32,268 bases of DNA from Rhodospirillales bacterium (GCA_021775095.1 JAJFII010000023.1:1-32268); one strand, 5' to 3'. Positions 15,704 through 23,387 are shown, numbered from the stretch's first letter. Notes: a model not told the origin generated them from the letters alone. Numbers and translations: made by a program.

Positions 15704-15780
15704 CGACGAAGGGTGCACACGACGAAGGGTGCACACGACGTAGGGCGCACACCAAGTGAGGTGCACACCAAGTGGCGAGA
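15704..15780. repeat. 16-bp tandem repeat, four copies plus a partial
   Basis: A 16-bp unit (CGACGAAGGGTGCACA) starts at 15704, 15720, 15736 and 15752, with a diverged partial unit from 15768. The first two copies are identical, the third has two substitutions, and the fourth keeps the GTGCACA end but changes the 5' half to CCAAGTGAG. Each unit contains the palindrome GTGCAC or its variant. Confidence 0.88.
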
Positions 15781-15981
15781 AATAACGGCGACTCTGCAAA
15801 ACGGCGTGCGAATAAGCCTGTATTTCATCCTGGATTTTAATGGCGTTACCGCAAGCACAGAAAGCTGTTTGTGCCTAAAACATAACTATCATTCTCGCAT
15901 CAGCTGGGTTACCGATGTTTTGCGATGCCGTCTGCTGCAGTTTTCGCGGGTTAACCGACATGGCTCAACTCGCCATCAAAT

Positions 15982-16119
15982 TCCCATAATATGGCACGGC
16001 GATAGCTGCACGATGGTGCCGCCATAAACCGACGACGTCATCGCTCCGATGTATATGCACCTCACCTGAAAACCGATCATCGATCCGGGCACGCCGTAGG
16101 TAATGTCCGGTTCCGGACA
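15982..16119 (-). pseudogene. Relic of MFS transporter gene (helix 2-3 region)
   Basis: On the minus strand this segment translates in one open frame to a peptide containing GVPGSMIGFQV, CIYIGAMTSSVYGGT and PEPDITY. The intact MFS gene at 6334-7563 has GVPGSMIGFQV, CIYVGAMTSSIFGGA and PELAIAH at the corresponding place. The nucleotide match is obvious over about 100 bp (compare 16029-16095 with 7347-7413). Similarity fades on both sides, there is no start codon, and the motif-A Arg-rich turn is lost. It is therefore a decayed partial copy, in the same orientation as the intact gene. Confidence 0.85.
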
Positions 16120-16270
16120 ACAGCCCTGTTCACGTGCCCACTCACAGGTTGAAATTTCATGGTCGCTTTCCTAATTTTCCAGATTGTGTTTTACAACCTT
16201 GAAACCAGGTTTCATAGGGGGTTAGAATAAGCGCGATAGGAACCGTCTGAAGTTCATGGAGGAATTAGCC

Positions 16271-17101
16271 ATGAAAATGAACGTGCGCAATCGCTTGTTT
16301 GTCTGGATGCCATTGCTCGTTGGAATAGCGGGCTGTGCGGCTTCGCCCAATTCAACCTCGACCACAGATCCATCTTCGTCACCTTCAGCAATGCCGTCGA
16401 ACGCGTCGGTTTCCACGGCCTCGACCGCCGGTCTGGTATCTCAGAGCACCACGAGCGGCGATTGGGACAACGCGATTGCCGATGCAACGCGCGCCATAAA
16501 CGGCGCAAATAACCCTGCTTCTAAGTCTTTGGCAAATAGCGCACGCTGTACTTTTTATGTCTGGAAGAACCAATTTGATGTGGCGACAGATGACTGCAAC
16601 ACGGCAGTTAAGGCTGCCCCCAATGCGTCAGGTTATCCGTATGCGGCGCGGGGGCGAATATTTGCTTCACAACGCCAGTACGGTTGGGCTGTAAGTGAAT
16701 TTGATACGGCAATTCGTCTCGGCGACCTGGACTCAGGTTCCGGTGGAGACAATCCGATTGTCGTCGCATTGGGCGGAAAAGCCCGGATTTTTGCAACCAG
16801 CACTGATGACCGGTTTCGCGACGATGATTTGGCCCTGCAATTTGCCCAAAAAGCCGTAAATCTTGAGCATGGTTTGGTGACACCCGCCTACAAAATTCTA
16901 AATCGCGATACCCTGGCTGCTGCCTATGCGGAATCAGGTCGTTTCGATGAGGCCATCAACGAACAGACTAAAACCATTGCACTTCTGAAAAAGAATGGCT
17001 GGGCGTCAATAACAGTGGGATCCAAAAACCTCGAACAACTCTTAAGTGATCACCTGAATCAGTTCAGACAGAAAAGCCCGCTTAGAGGTGGCGTTTATTA
17101 G
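16271..17101 (+). CDS. TPR-repeat lipoprotein
   Basis: This 276-residue protein starts at ATG 16271, 8 nt after GGAGG. A lipoprotein signal ends in the lipobox IAGC with Cys22, so the mature protein is membrane-anchored. A Ser/Thr-rich linker follows (residues about 25-65). Tetratricopeptide-type helical pairs then run to the C-terminus: WDNAIADATRAING, FDVATDDCNTAVKAAP, YGWAVSEFDTAIRLGD, and later FDEAINEQTKTIALLKKNG. TPRs mediate protein contacts; the partner may be the FecR-domain protein encoded convergently 26 bp away, but that is inference from position. Confidence 0.8.
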   Translation: MKMNVRNRLFVWMPLLVGIAGCAASPNSTSTTDPSSSPSAMPSNASVSTASTAGLVSQSTTSGDWDNAIADATRAINGANNPASKSLANSARCTFYVWKNQFDVATDDCNTAVKAAPNASGYPYAARGRIFASQRQYGWAVSEFDTAIRLGDLDSGSGGDNPIVVALGGKARIFATSTDDRFRDDDLALQFAQKAVNLEHGLVTPAYKILNRDTLAAAYAESGRFDEAINEQTKTIALLKKNGWASITVGSKNLEQLLSDHLNQFRQKSPLRGGVY

Positions 17102-17127
17102 TGTCAGGTCGAGACTACGGTCAGCGA

Positions 17128-17940
17128 CTAATAATGTCCACTCGGAGAAGATATTCTCGGCACTGTCACCGGCGCTATTCTCGGCGGTGCAACTGAAGGG
17201 GCTCTGGTATTACGGGTTCGACCGCCGCCGCCGCCGCTGAAGCTTTCAATGTTAACGGATTTGCTTAGACCAAACCCGGGATCTTCTTTGCTGGCACTGA
17301 CATCCATCTCGGTCGGTACAACTGTCGATCCCTGTTCAATGGCACCGAAATCGCCGGCCCCCGAAATCGTTACAACTTGCGCGGCATTAACCACTACCAG
17401 ATCGGGCGTATTGAGACGGGTTATGGTGAATTCACCCGAATAGACATTTACCGTCGTCGCACCATCTGAAGCCACGGAAATCAACGCGTCGCTGCCACGA
17501 ACGCCGATCTCGACGACCGGGGTGAAAATTTGCACATCGTGGTTAATCGATAAACCGGAAACATATCGAAAAACCCCGGTGGTCAGCCGAAGGATGGTTT
17601 TGCCATTGCGCGAATTCGGGTCATACACCATGGTATCAACAATGAGACGAGATTCTGATCCCAGAGTTAAGGTCGTTTCATCGAGAAACTCGACAACAAT
17701 TCCGGAATTGCCATCTGTTTCCAAAACTTCATCAGAAACAATCGGAAATCTCACAAATTTTTTCTCTCTGGGCGTGGCCGGAGGCGTGCCGAAGGCGGCA
17801 TTTACCACATGGGTCACCAATCCGACCATAAGTGTTTGTGCGGCAAATGCCGGCGTGACGTTGACAAGTGCCATGGTTGTAAACAGGGCAACGGCAAAAG
17901 CACTAAAAGACGAATTTACAATCCTCGAACTGTTTGACAT
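17128..17940 (-). CDS. Secreted FecR-domain protein
   Basis: This 270-residue protein starts at ATG 17940, preceded by GTGGAGA at good spacing; an upstream in-frame GTG at 17955 overlaps that ribosome site. A signal peptide is cleaved near residue 33 (TPAFA-AQT). Residues about 40-165 form a FecR-type beta domain: DGNSGIVVEFLDETTLTLGS, then KTILRLTTGVFRYVSG, then TPVVEIGVRGSDALIS. Unlike iron-signalling FecR it lacks an N-terminal cytoplasmic helix and has no sigma factor nearby. It belongs to the large group of exported FecR-domain proteins of unknown function. The C-terminus is Gly-rich then Pro/Arg-rich (SGGGGGRTRN). Confidence 0.8.
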   Translation of the reverse strand: MSNSSRIVNSSFSAFAVALFTTMALVNVTPAFAAQTLMVGLVTHVVNAAFGTPPATPREKKFVRFPIVSDEVLETDGNSGIVVEFLDETTLTLGSESRLIVDTMVYDPNSRNGKTILRLTTGVFRYVSGLSINHDVQIFTPVVEIGVRGSDALISVASDGATTVNVYSGEFTITRLNTPDLVVVNAAQVVTISGAGDFGAIEQGSTVVPTEMDVSASKEDPGFGLSKSVNIESFSGGGGGRTRNTRAPSVAPPRIAPVTVPRISSPSGHY

Positions 17941-18585
17941 TAGACTATTCTCCACTCAAGGTTTTCTAGTAAAATATAGCTAAGCAATTCTATCTATAGC
18001 CGTACAATGCCCTCAATCTGAATTCACTCTTTATTTTTGTCGTCCCAGAATTTTGGCTCCCACAGCTCAACTTTATTCCGGTCTGGGTCCAAAATCCAAA
18101 TAAATTTACCGTACTCAAGGGATTTCGGTCCCGGCTGGATCTCCACCTACTCCAATTGCAGGCGTTTGACCCCGTCAACCATGTCATCAATCGTGGTTAC
18201 GATTCCGCGTCCTCTGCACAGGATATACCGGCCCATGCCGACAGTTTTTTATTTTCCGCAAGATTTTGTCATCGGCTGGATGGGATCTTACCACAGGTTG
18301 CGCCGATTAAAATATCGACCTCAGGACCAATGCCAGAGCCGTCACTGGTTACCAACGGGTGGACAATATATCCAGACAGAACCACCGCAATAACAGACAA
18401 ACCCCACTCGATTGTCGACGCCAATCCAGGCCCAACGGGGAAACGCGCCGCAAAGCCTTTGGTGGTAACTGGGGAGACCATTGCAATGGATCATCGAATT
18501 GACGATAATCCCTATGAAATAATGACAATTGGTGTGAATTTTGAGGGCAGCAGGAATTTTTAATTAACATTGATGGGACTGCAAA
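17941..18585. other. Gene-poor region with a pseudogene
   Basis: About 645 bp between the FecR gene and the FIST gene. It holds the FecR promoter region, the VOC pseudogene (18024-about 18240, minus strand), and about 300 bp (18250-18560) with open frames on both strands that I cannot connect to any family. Coding there is unproven. Confidence 0.5.
18024..18240 (-). pseudogene. VOC/glyoxalase-family pseudogene (C-terminal part)
   Basis: The minus strand encodes the C-terminal half of a VOC protein. It reads GIVTTIDDMVDGVKRLQLE, then a TAG stop in frame, then VEIQPGPKSLEYGKFIWILD and PDRNKVELWEPKFWDD before the natural TGA at 18024. The DPxxNKVELWEP motif is diagnostic of this family. The internal stop interrupts the usual 'AAGVE' segment, and the N-terminal domain cannot be followed upstream of about 18240. 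It is thus truncated as well as interrupted. Confidence 0.78.
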
Positions 18586-19791
18586 ATGTTGAATTTTAAC
18601 TCCGGTATCAGTAACTCGGTAAATTCCAAATCCGCCATTCATGGGTGCCTTGAGCAGGCTTTTGGCGAATCGGGCGCAAGCACCAGCGATCTGCTTATTA
18701 TCCATTCCACGGTCGGCCATAATTTTCCGCAAATTTTGGCGGCGGCCAAAGACGCCTGCCCACAGGCCGAGGTCATTGGCTGCACGGGAAGTGGCGTCAT
18801 CGGCCGGGAAGGTGTCAGCGAGAGCATGCGCTCCATGGCGGTTATGGCGGTAACCGGGCCCGAATGCGCCGTTGTCTCGGTTGACGGGCTGGACGGACAC
18901 AATTCCAAGGCGCTGGGCAAACAGGCGGCAGCGGCCCTCAAAGATAAACTCGACGGCATCAACATGATTTATATCCTGACCGCCGGTCTCGACGTCGCCG
19001 GCGACCGGGTCATTGAAGGCATTGAAGAGGTGTTTGGTGCCGACATCCCGCTGTTTGGGGCAACGGCGGCAGACAACGGCAAAGCCAAAGGCACCTTTCA
19101 GTTTCATGGCGACAAGGTCCTCGAGCGGGGAATAATTCTGGTCGGCCTGGCGGATCCGTCCCTGGAAGTCATCATGGGGGCCCACCACGGTTCGGTACCG
19201 CTGGAAGGCATGACCTTCGTTGCGACCAAAGTCGACGACAATCAAATTCTCGAGCTCGACGGCAAACCGGCGTGGCCGGCCCTGTTGGAGCGTGTTGGCC
19301 TGCCGGCGAATTCCGATATTTCAGAAACCTTGCCGATAACCGGTCTGGGGGTCACCTTGAACGCAGAGGAACAGGCGACCTACGACAATCCGCAGATCCT
19401 GCGGGTGCCGATTAAAATATCCGACGACAGACAATCTTTTTACCTGCCGGCCTCGGTCCTCGAAGGAACCACACTGACCCTGATGCAGCGGGATGAGCAG
19501 TATATTTTTGACGGCCTGGATGGTCTGGTAAACCGCATGACCGAACAATTGGACGGCCGTCGACCCGCTGCGGTTTTTCATGCCGACTGCATGGCCCGCG
19601 GGCGGTTAATGTTCAACCGGGTTCTAAAGGACGAAATCATTGCCAAAATGCAGCACCCGATTTGCGGTGAAGATGCAGTTCCCTGGTTGGGACTCTACGG
19701 GTTCAGTGAATATTGCACCATTGGAAACAAAAATCATTTCCACAGTTACACGACGTCGCTGTATTCACTGGTCCGTCGCAAAGCCGCCTGA
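18586..19791 (+). CDS. FIST-domain signal-transduction protein
   Basis: This 401-residue cytoplasmic protein has a FIST_N domain (about residues 30-225; SDLLIIHSTVGHNFPQILAA, VIGCTGSGVIGREGVSE, FGATAADNGKAKGTFQFHGD) and a FIST_C domain (about 240-385; ending MARGRLMFN, then GLYGFSEYCTIGNKNHFHSYT). FIST modules are predicted small-ligand sensors, possibly for amino acids, found next to signalling enzymes. The next gene begins 21 bp later and encodes a nucleotide cyclase, so the two are probably one operon, with FIST as sensor or regulator of the cyclase. That coupling is inferred from genomic context only. Confidence 0.9.
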   Translation: MLNFNSGISNSVNSKSAIHGCLEQAFGESGASTSDLLIIHSTVGHNFPQILAAAKDACPQAEVIGCTGSGVIGREGVSESMRSMAVMAVTGPECAVVSVDGLDGHNSKALGKQAAAALKDKLDGINMIYILTAGLDVAGDRVIEGIEEVFGADIPLFGATAADNGKAKGTFQFHGDKVLERGIILVGLADPSLEVIMGAHHGSVPLEGMTFVATKVDDNQILELDGKPAWPALLERVGLPANSDISETLPITGLGVTLNAEEQATYDNPQILRVPIKISDDRQSFYLPASVLEGTTLTLMQRDEQYIFDGLDGLVNRMTEQLDGRRPAAVFHADCMARGRLMFNRVLKDEIIAKMQHPICGEDAVPWLGLYGFSEYCTIGNKNHFHSYTTSLYSLVRRKAA

Positions 19792-19812
19792 GCGACCGGG
19801 ACTGACCCGTAA

Positions 19813-21891
19813 ATGACCGGCGTCCGTCGCCTTGGTAAAAAACGCAGTTATGACGACCTGTTGCGGGCCTACGAAAAATTAGAGGCGGAATCCGGCCAGC
19901 ATCTCATCATGCAACGCGATCTGAACCGCGCCAAGGATCAGATCGACGACGAGTTGATGCGCTTCAAGGCGATCCAAACCTATATTGCCAATACCCTGAC
20001 GGCCGCGACGGAAGATGAATTTTTCGCCTTAACCCTGGAAGCCCTGATCGAAGCCTTTGAATTGGAAGTTGCCCTGTTCCTGCAGGGCGGTTCGAACCCG
20101 GGGCAGGTCCGGGTATCTGCCGTCTTCGGCATTGATGACCCGCCTCAGACCTTGCCCCTGGCCCTAGGGGATTTAACAGCGGACCAAAGTCTGATCCTTG
20201 ACCACGACCACGGCCTTCTCAAGGCGTGGGCCAGGCTCGATTTGCACCAGGCGATCCTTTGTCCCCTTACCGATCAGACCGCACCGCCGTCTGGTGCCGT
20301 TGTCATGGGGATTACCGGCGAAAGCATGCATTATTACAAACCCATTGGTCCGGACGTTGTTTCCGCCTTTACGGTCATGGTGCAACAGGCCGGTGCCTTG
20401 TGGAACAACCGCCAGTTGACCACTGAAATCATATCGAAAAACCAAAAACTGGTGCACGAAACCGGCCAGCTGTTGATCATGCAGCGTGATCTGACCAACG
20501 CCAAAGACCAGATCGACGACGAACTGATGCGCTTCAAGTCGATCCAATCCTATATCGCCAAGGCACTGGATACGGAGGCCGAACCGGATTTTTTTGATGT
20601 GACCCTGGAATCGGTGGTGGAGGCCTTTGAATTTGAGGTCGCGCTGTTTGTCACTTTTGACCAAGATGCGGGCCACCTCGACGTCGTCCATCAGTTCGGG
20701 TTTGATGAACTGCCGCCGAACCTGGTATATGACAAAAGCTGGTTTGAGAGCGGCGAAGCGCAAATCGCCACCGCAGAATCTGAAATTTTAACCGCCTGGG
20801 AAAGCTTGCAACTCAACCAAATAATCTACAGTCCCTTCGTCAACAAAAGCGGGGCTTTTGCCGGCACCATAATTGCCGGCGTGACCCGGGACAGCGCAGA
20901 CTACTTCGACCCCATATCGCCGGACCAGGCGTCGGCTTATTCGGTTATGGTTCAGCAGGCCGGTGCCCTTTGGATGACCCGGCAAATGAGCGATGAAATC
21001 AGACGCCATAACACACAACTGGTCAATCTGACCAAATCCTACAGTCGTTTTGTTCCCTTCGAGTTCCTCGATTTACTGGAAAAGAAAAGCATTCAGGACA
21101 TTGAAGCCGGGGCCAGCGCCTCGATCGACATGGGCGTGCTGTTTCTTGATATTCGCGGGTTCACGGCGCTGACCGAAAAACTCGGTCCGGCCGATACCTT
21201 TACCTGGTTAAATACTTTTTTACGGGAGATGGAGCCGATCATCGCCGAACAAAAGGGATTTATAAATCAGTTCCAGGGCGACGCCATTTTGGCTTTGTTC
21301 CCGGGAGCCGCCGATGCGGCCTTAAATTGTGCCAGCCAAATGATCACACAAACAAAGGTTTTTAATGAGGACCAGAAACGCCTCGGCAATATGCAGATAA
21401 AATTCGGCCTCGGCATTAATTCCGGTTCGGTAATGCTGGGTGCCATCGGCGGTGCCAACCGCCTAGAATCCAACATCGTCGGCGATACGGCAAATCTCGC
21501 GTCGCGGACCGAAGGGTTGACCAAACATTATGGTGTGGAAGCGATTTTTACGGAATATACCCGCGACCGGATCAAAAAACCCGATGGGTTTGTCTTCCGG
21601 GAACTGGACCGGGTGACCGTCAAAGGCCGCCTGGGTGCGGTGACGATTTATCAGCTGTTAGCCCCTGAAAGCCCAACCAATAAAACGCCGACGAAATCCC
21701 TTGCGGCTTTTAAATTGGGCCGGACGTTGTATCAGTCCGGCCAGTTCGCCGAGGCCCTGGAGGCCTTCCAGGAAGCGCAAAATCTGACACCAAATGACAA
21801 CGCCGCCCGGTTATATGTGGAACGGTGCAGGGCCCTGAAAAGCGCCCCGCCGCCGGACTGGAACGGCATAACGGCGATCGACGAAAAATAG
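19813..21891 (+). CDS. Class III adenylate/guanylate cyclase with duplicated GAF-like sensor and TPR tail
   Basis: This is a 692-residue soluble protein. Two tandem modules of 190 residues (about 30-219 and 220-410) each start with a coiled coil (IMQRDL, then AKDQIDDELMRFK) and continue into a GAF-like domain ending in VMVQQAGALW. The cyclase domain follows (about 435-625): metal ligands Asp446 (LFLDIRGFT) and Asp490 (FQGDAILALF), and transition-state residues Asn561 and Arg565 (TANLASR). The purine-specifying Lys and Asp of canonical adenylate cyclases are Gln486 and Asn554 here. A TPR-like helix pair (LYQSGQFAEALEAFQEAQNL) ends the protein. The product is cAMP or cGMP; specificity is not certain. 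Confidence 0.92.
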   Translation: MTGVRRLGKKRSYDDLLRAYEKLEAESGQHLIMQRDLNRAKDQIDDELMRFKAIQTYIANTLTAATEDEFFALTLEALIEAFELEVALFLQGGSNPGQVRVSAVFGIDDPPQTLPLALGDLTADQSLILDHDHGLLKAWARLDLHQAILCPLTDQTAPPSGAVVMGITGESMHYYKPIGPDVVSAFTVMVQQAGALWNNRQLTTEIISKNQKLVHETGQLLIMQRDLTNAKDQIDDELMRFKSIQSYIAKALDTEAEPDFFDVTLESVVEAFEFEVALFVTFDQDAGHLDVVHQFGFDELPPNLVYDKSWFESGEAQIATAESEILTAWESLQLNQIIYSPFVNKSGAFAGTIIAGVTRDSADYFDPISPDQASAYSVMVQQAGALWMTRQMSDEIRRHNTQLVNLTKSYSRFVPFEFLDLLEKKSIQDIEAGASASIDMGVLFLDIRGFTALTEKLGPADTFTWLNTFLREMEPIIAEQKGFINQFQGDAILALFPGAADAALNCASQMITQTKVFNEDQKRLGNMQIKFGLGINSGSVMLGAIGGANRLESNIVGDTANLASRTEGLTKHYGVEAIFTEYTRDRIKKPDGFVFRELDRVTVKGRLGAVTIYQLLAPESPTNKTPTKSLAAFKLGRTLYQSGQFAEALEAFQEAQNLTPNDNAARLYVERCRALKSAPPPDWNGITAIDEK

Positions 21892-21943
21892 CGGTGCCGG
21901 TGAGTTCGAAGACATTGGTTTCGGCGTTGCCTGCGGTCCCCCG

Positions 21944-22330
21944 TCAACATTCGGCAATGGCTTCTATTTCCAGCAACCAGGCCGCGTCAAAGATACCGGC
22001 AATAACCACCGATTGGGCCGGTGCACAGGTGCCCAGAGCCAAGCCCCGGGCTTCGCGGTTTTCCAGGGCGTAGGTGCGGTCGGCGAGAAATATCGTGACT
22101 TTCACCAGATCCTTGATCGACATATCCGCCGCCGCCAATTGGGCCGCGACGTTTTGCCAGGCGACGGCCGCTTGTTCTTTAAAGCGCGCCGGCACATGGC
22201 CGTCGCGGGTCGCGGGGATTTGCCCGCTGATATAAAGCCGCCGGGTGCTGCCGCTCACTTCGACGGCCTGGGAATATCCACCGACCGACGCTGGTGCCGT
22301 GGCGGCATTTATCATTCGTTTATCCGTCAC
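21944..22330 (-). CDS. RidA/YjgF-family protein
   Basis: This 128-residue protein starts at GTG 22330, preceded by AGGAGA; the frame remains open further upstream without a better signal. Motifs are GGYSQAVEV near the N-terminus, LYISGQIPATRDG, and a long helix followed by KVTIFLADR. RidA proteins hydrolyse reactive enamine/imine intermediates from amino-acid metabolism. The family Arg (usually in the segment PARSxV) is replaced here, the local sequence being CAPAQSVV, so classical RidA catalysis may be absent; this looks like one of the Rid subfamilies lacking that Arg. It is convergent with the cyclase gene. Confidence 0.82.
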   Translation of the reverse strand: MTDKRMINAATAPASVGGYSQAVEVSGSTRRLYISGQIPATRDGHVPARFKEQAAVAWQNVAAQLAAADMSIKDLVKVTIFLADRTYALENREARGLALGTCAPAQSVVIAGIFDAAWLLEIEAIAEC

Positions 22331-22460
22331 GCCTGTTCTCCTGTGATTGATCCAAGTCGACCCTGCCCGAGCGCTACTACGGAACGCCTTAAAATCCAAT
22401 ATTGCACTTCCCGCTATTTCCGACCATTAAGAAAACACAAAAATTGCACGGAGCCCCGCC

Positions 22461-23336
22461 ATGAAATGTGTCAGTTACAACATCCAGTATGGAACCGGCA
22501 AGGACGGAGAGATTGATCTTCAACGTATCGCCGACGAAATCGGCGACGCCGATGTGATCGCCCTTCAGGAGGTCGACCGGTTCAATTCAACCACCGGCAT
22601 GACCGATCAGGTCGCGGTGTTTTCAGAGTTGTTTCCGACCCATTATGTGGCCTACGGGCCGGGCGTTGATCTCGATGCCAGTTATCTGGACGACCAGGGT
22701 CATGTGGTCAACCGCCGCCGCCAGTTCGGCAATATGCTGTTAAGCAAAACCCCCGTGCTTTCCAGCCGCAATCATTTATTGCCCAAATACGGAATGGTTG
22801 ATCAACTGGCCCTGCAACGCTCGGCCCTCGAAGCGGTGATTGACGGCCCCTTAGGGTTGATGCGGGTTTACAGCGTGCATCTGGGCCATGCGTCAGCACC
22901 GGAACGGACCAAACAAATCCGCACCCTGTTGCGCATTGTTCGCCAGGCGCCGCGCGACGGCGGTCTGTGGAGCGGTCGCGATGTGGCCAAGCACTGGACC
23001 GAGGACGGCCCGCAACCGCCCATGCCGGGGCCGGCCCTGTTGATGGGGGACTTTAATCTGCAACCCCAATCGGGCGAATATGAACAGCTGGTTGGACCGC
23101 TCGACGGCACATATGGACGGCTCAGCAAACTCGACGGATTAATCGATATTTGGACCCATTTGGGCCATGCCCTGGATGGTCCGGAATGCAAAACCTGCCC
23201 CGATGAAAAGGCCGACATGCGGATCGATTATGCCTTTGCCACTGTCGAGTTGGCTGATAAAGCCAAGACCATGCATATCGACCAACAGGCAACAGGTTCC
23301 GACCACCAGCCGGTGTATCTGGAGTTTCGGGTTTAA
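22461..23336 (+). CDS. Endonuclease/exonuclease/phosphatase family protein
   Basis: This 291-residue protein has the metal-dependent EEP fold. Catalytic motifs appear in order: YNIQYGTG (Asn), ALQEVDRFN (Glu), YSVHLGH followed by an Arg-Gln pair (ERTKQI), MGDFNLQPQSGEY (Asp and Asn), RIDYAF and SDHQPVY (the terminal Asp-His pair). The family includes nucleases, sphingomyelinases and phosphodiesterases; the sequence does not say which applies. There is no signal peptide, so it acts in the cytoplasm. A short segment with two Cys residues (ECKTCPDEKADM) precedes the last motifs. ATG 22461 is the natural start. It is convergent with flgG. Confidence 0.87.
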   Translation: MKCVSYNIQYGTGKDGEIDLQRIADEIGDADVIALQEVDRFNSTTGMTDQVAVFSELFPTHYVAYGPGVDLDASYLDDQGHVVNRRRQFGNMLLSKTPVLSSRNHLLPKYGMVDQLALQRSALEAVIDGPLGLMRVYSVHLGHASAPERTKQIRTLLRIVRQAPRDGGLWSGRDVAKHWTEDGPQPPMPGPALLMGDFNLQPQSGEYEQLVGPLDGTYGRLSKLDGLIDIWTHLGHALDGPECKTCPDEKADMRIDYAFATVELADKAKTMHIDQQATGSDHQPVYLEFRV

Positions 23337-23343
23337 GGCGGCA

Positions 23344-23365
23344 GGCACCTAAGGCGGGAGGTGCC
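23344..23365. terminator. Hairpin between convergent genes
   Basis: GGCACCT and AGGTGCC are perfect 7-bp arms around an 8-nt loop in the 51-bp gap between the convergent EEP and flgG genes. No T-run follows on either strand. It may be a bidirectional terminator or mRNA-end stabiliser. Confidence 0.4.
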
Positions 23366-23387
23366 GACTGCCCGCCCCGGGTAGGGG

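Larger units (their letters stand above)
15675..16270. other. Degenerate non-coding region right of cassette
   Basis: About 600 bp containing the 16-bp tandem repeats (15704-15780) and a relic of an MFS gene (15982-16119). No intact gene is present; the plus-strand frame spanning 15653-16027 runs through the repeats and the antisense of the relic and has no recognisable content. The last 15 bp hold the ribosome site of the TPR lipoprotein gene. Confidence 0.65.

Noticed and set aside
15704-15780. Possible CRISPR array
   Set aside because: The units are directly adjacent with no spacers, and no cas genes are present.
15653-16027. Plus-strand open frame of 124 codons after the dehydratase-like gene
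   Set aside because: It starts inside that gene, runs through the tandem repeats and reads the MFS relic antisense; no ribosome site or family similarity.
17128-17940. FecR protein as a sigma/anti-sigma iron-signalling pair
   Set aside because: It has a signal peptide rather than a cytoplasmic anti-sigma helix, and no ECF sigma factor or TonB receptor gene is adjacent.
18349-19245. Long minus-strand open frame (298 codons) opposite the FIST gene
   Set aside because: Its amino-acid composition is not family-like and it lies antisense to a clearly recognisable FIST domain; it is a by-product of codon bias.
20173-20763. Minus-strand open frame of 196 codons within the cyclase gene
   Set aside because: It is antisense to the duplicated GAF-like modules, has no ribosome site and no recognisable motif.
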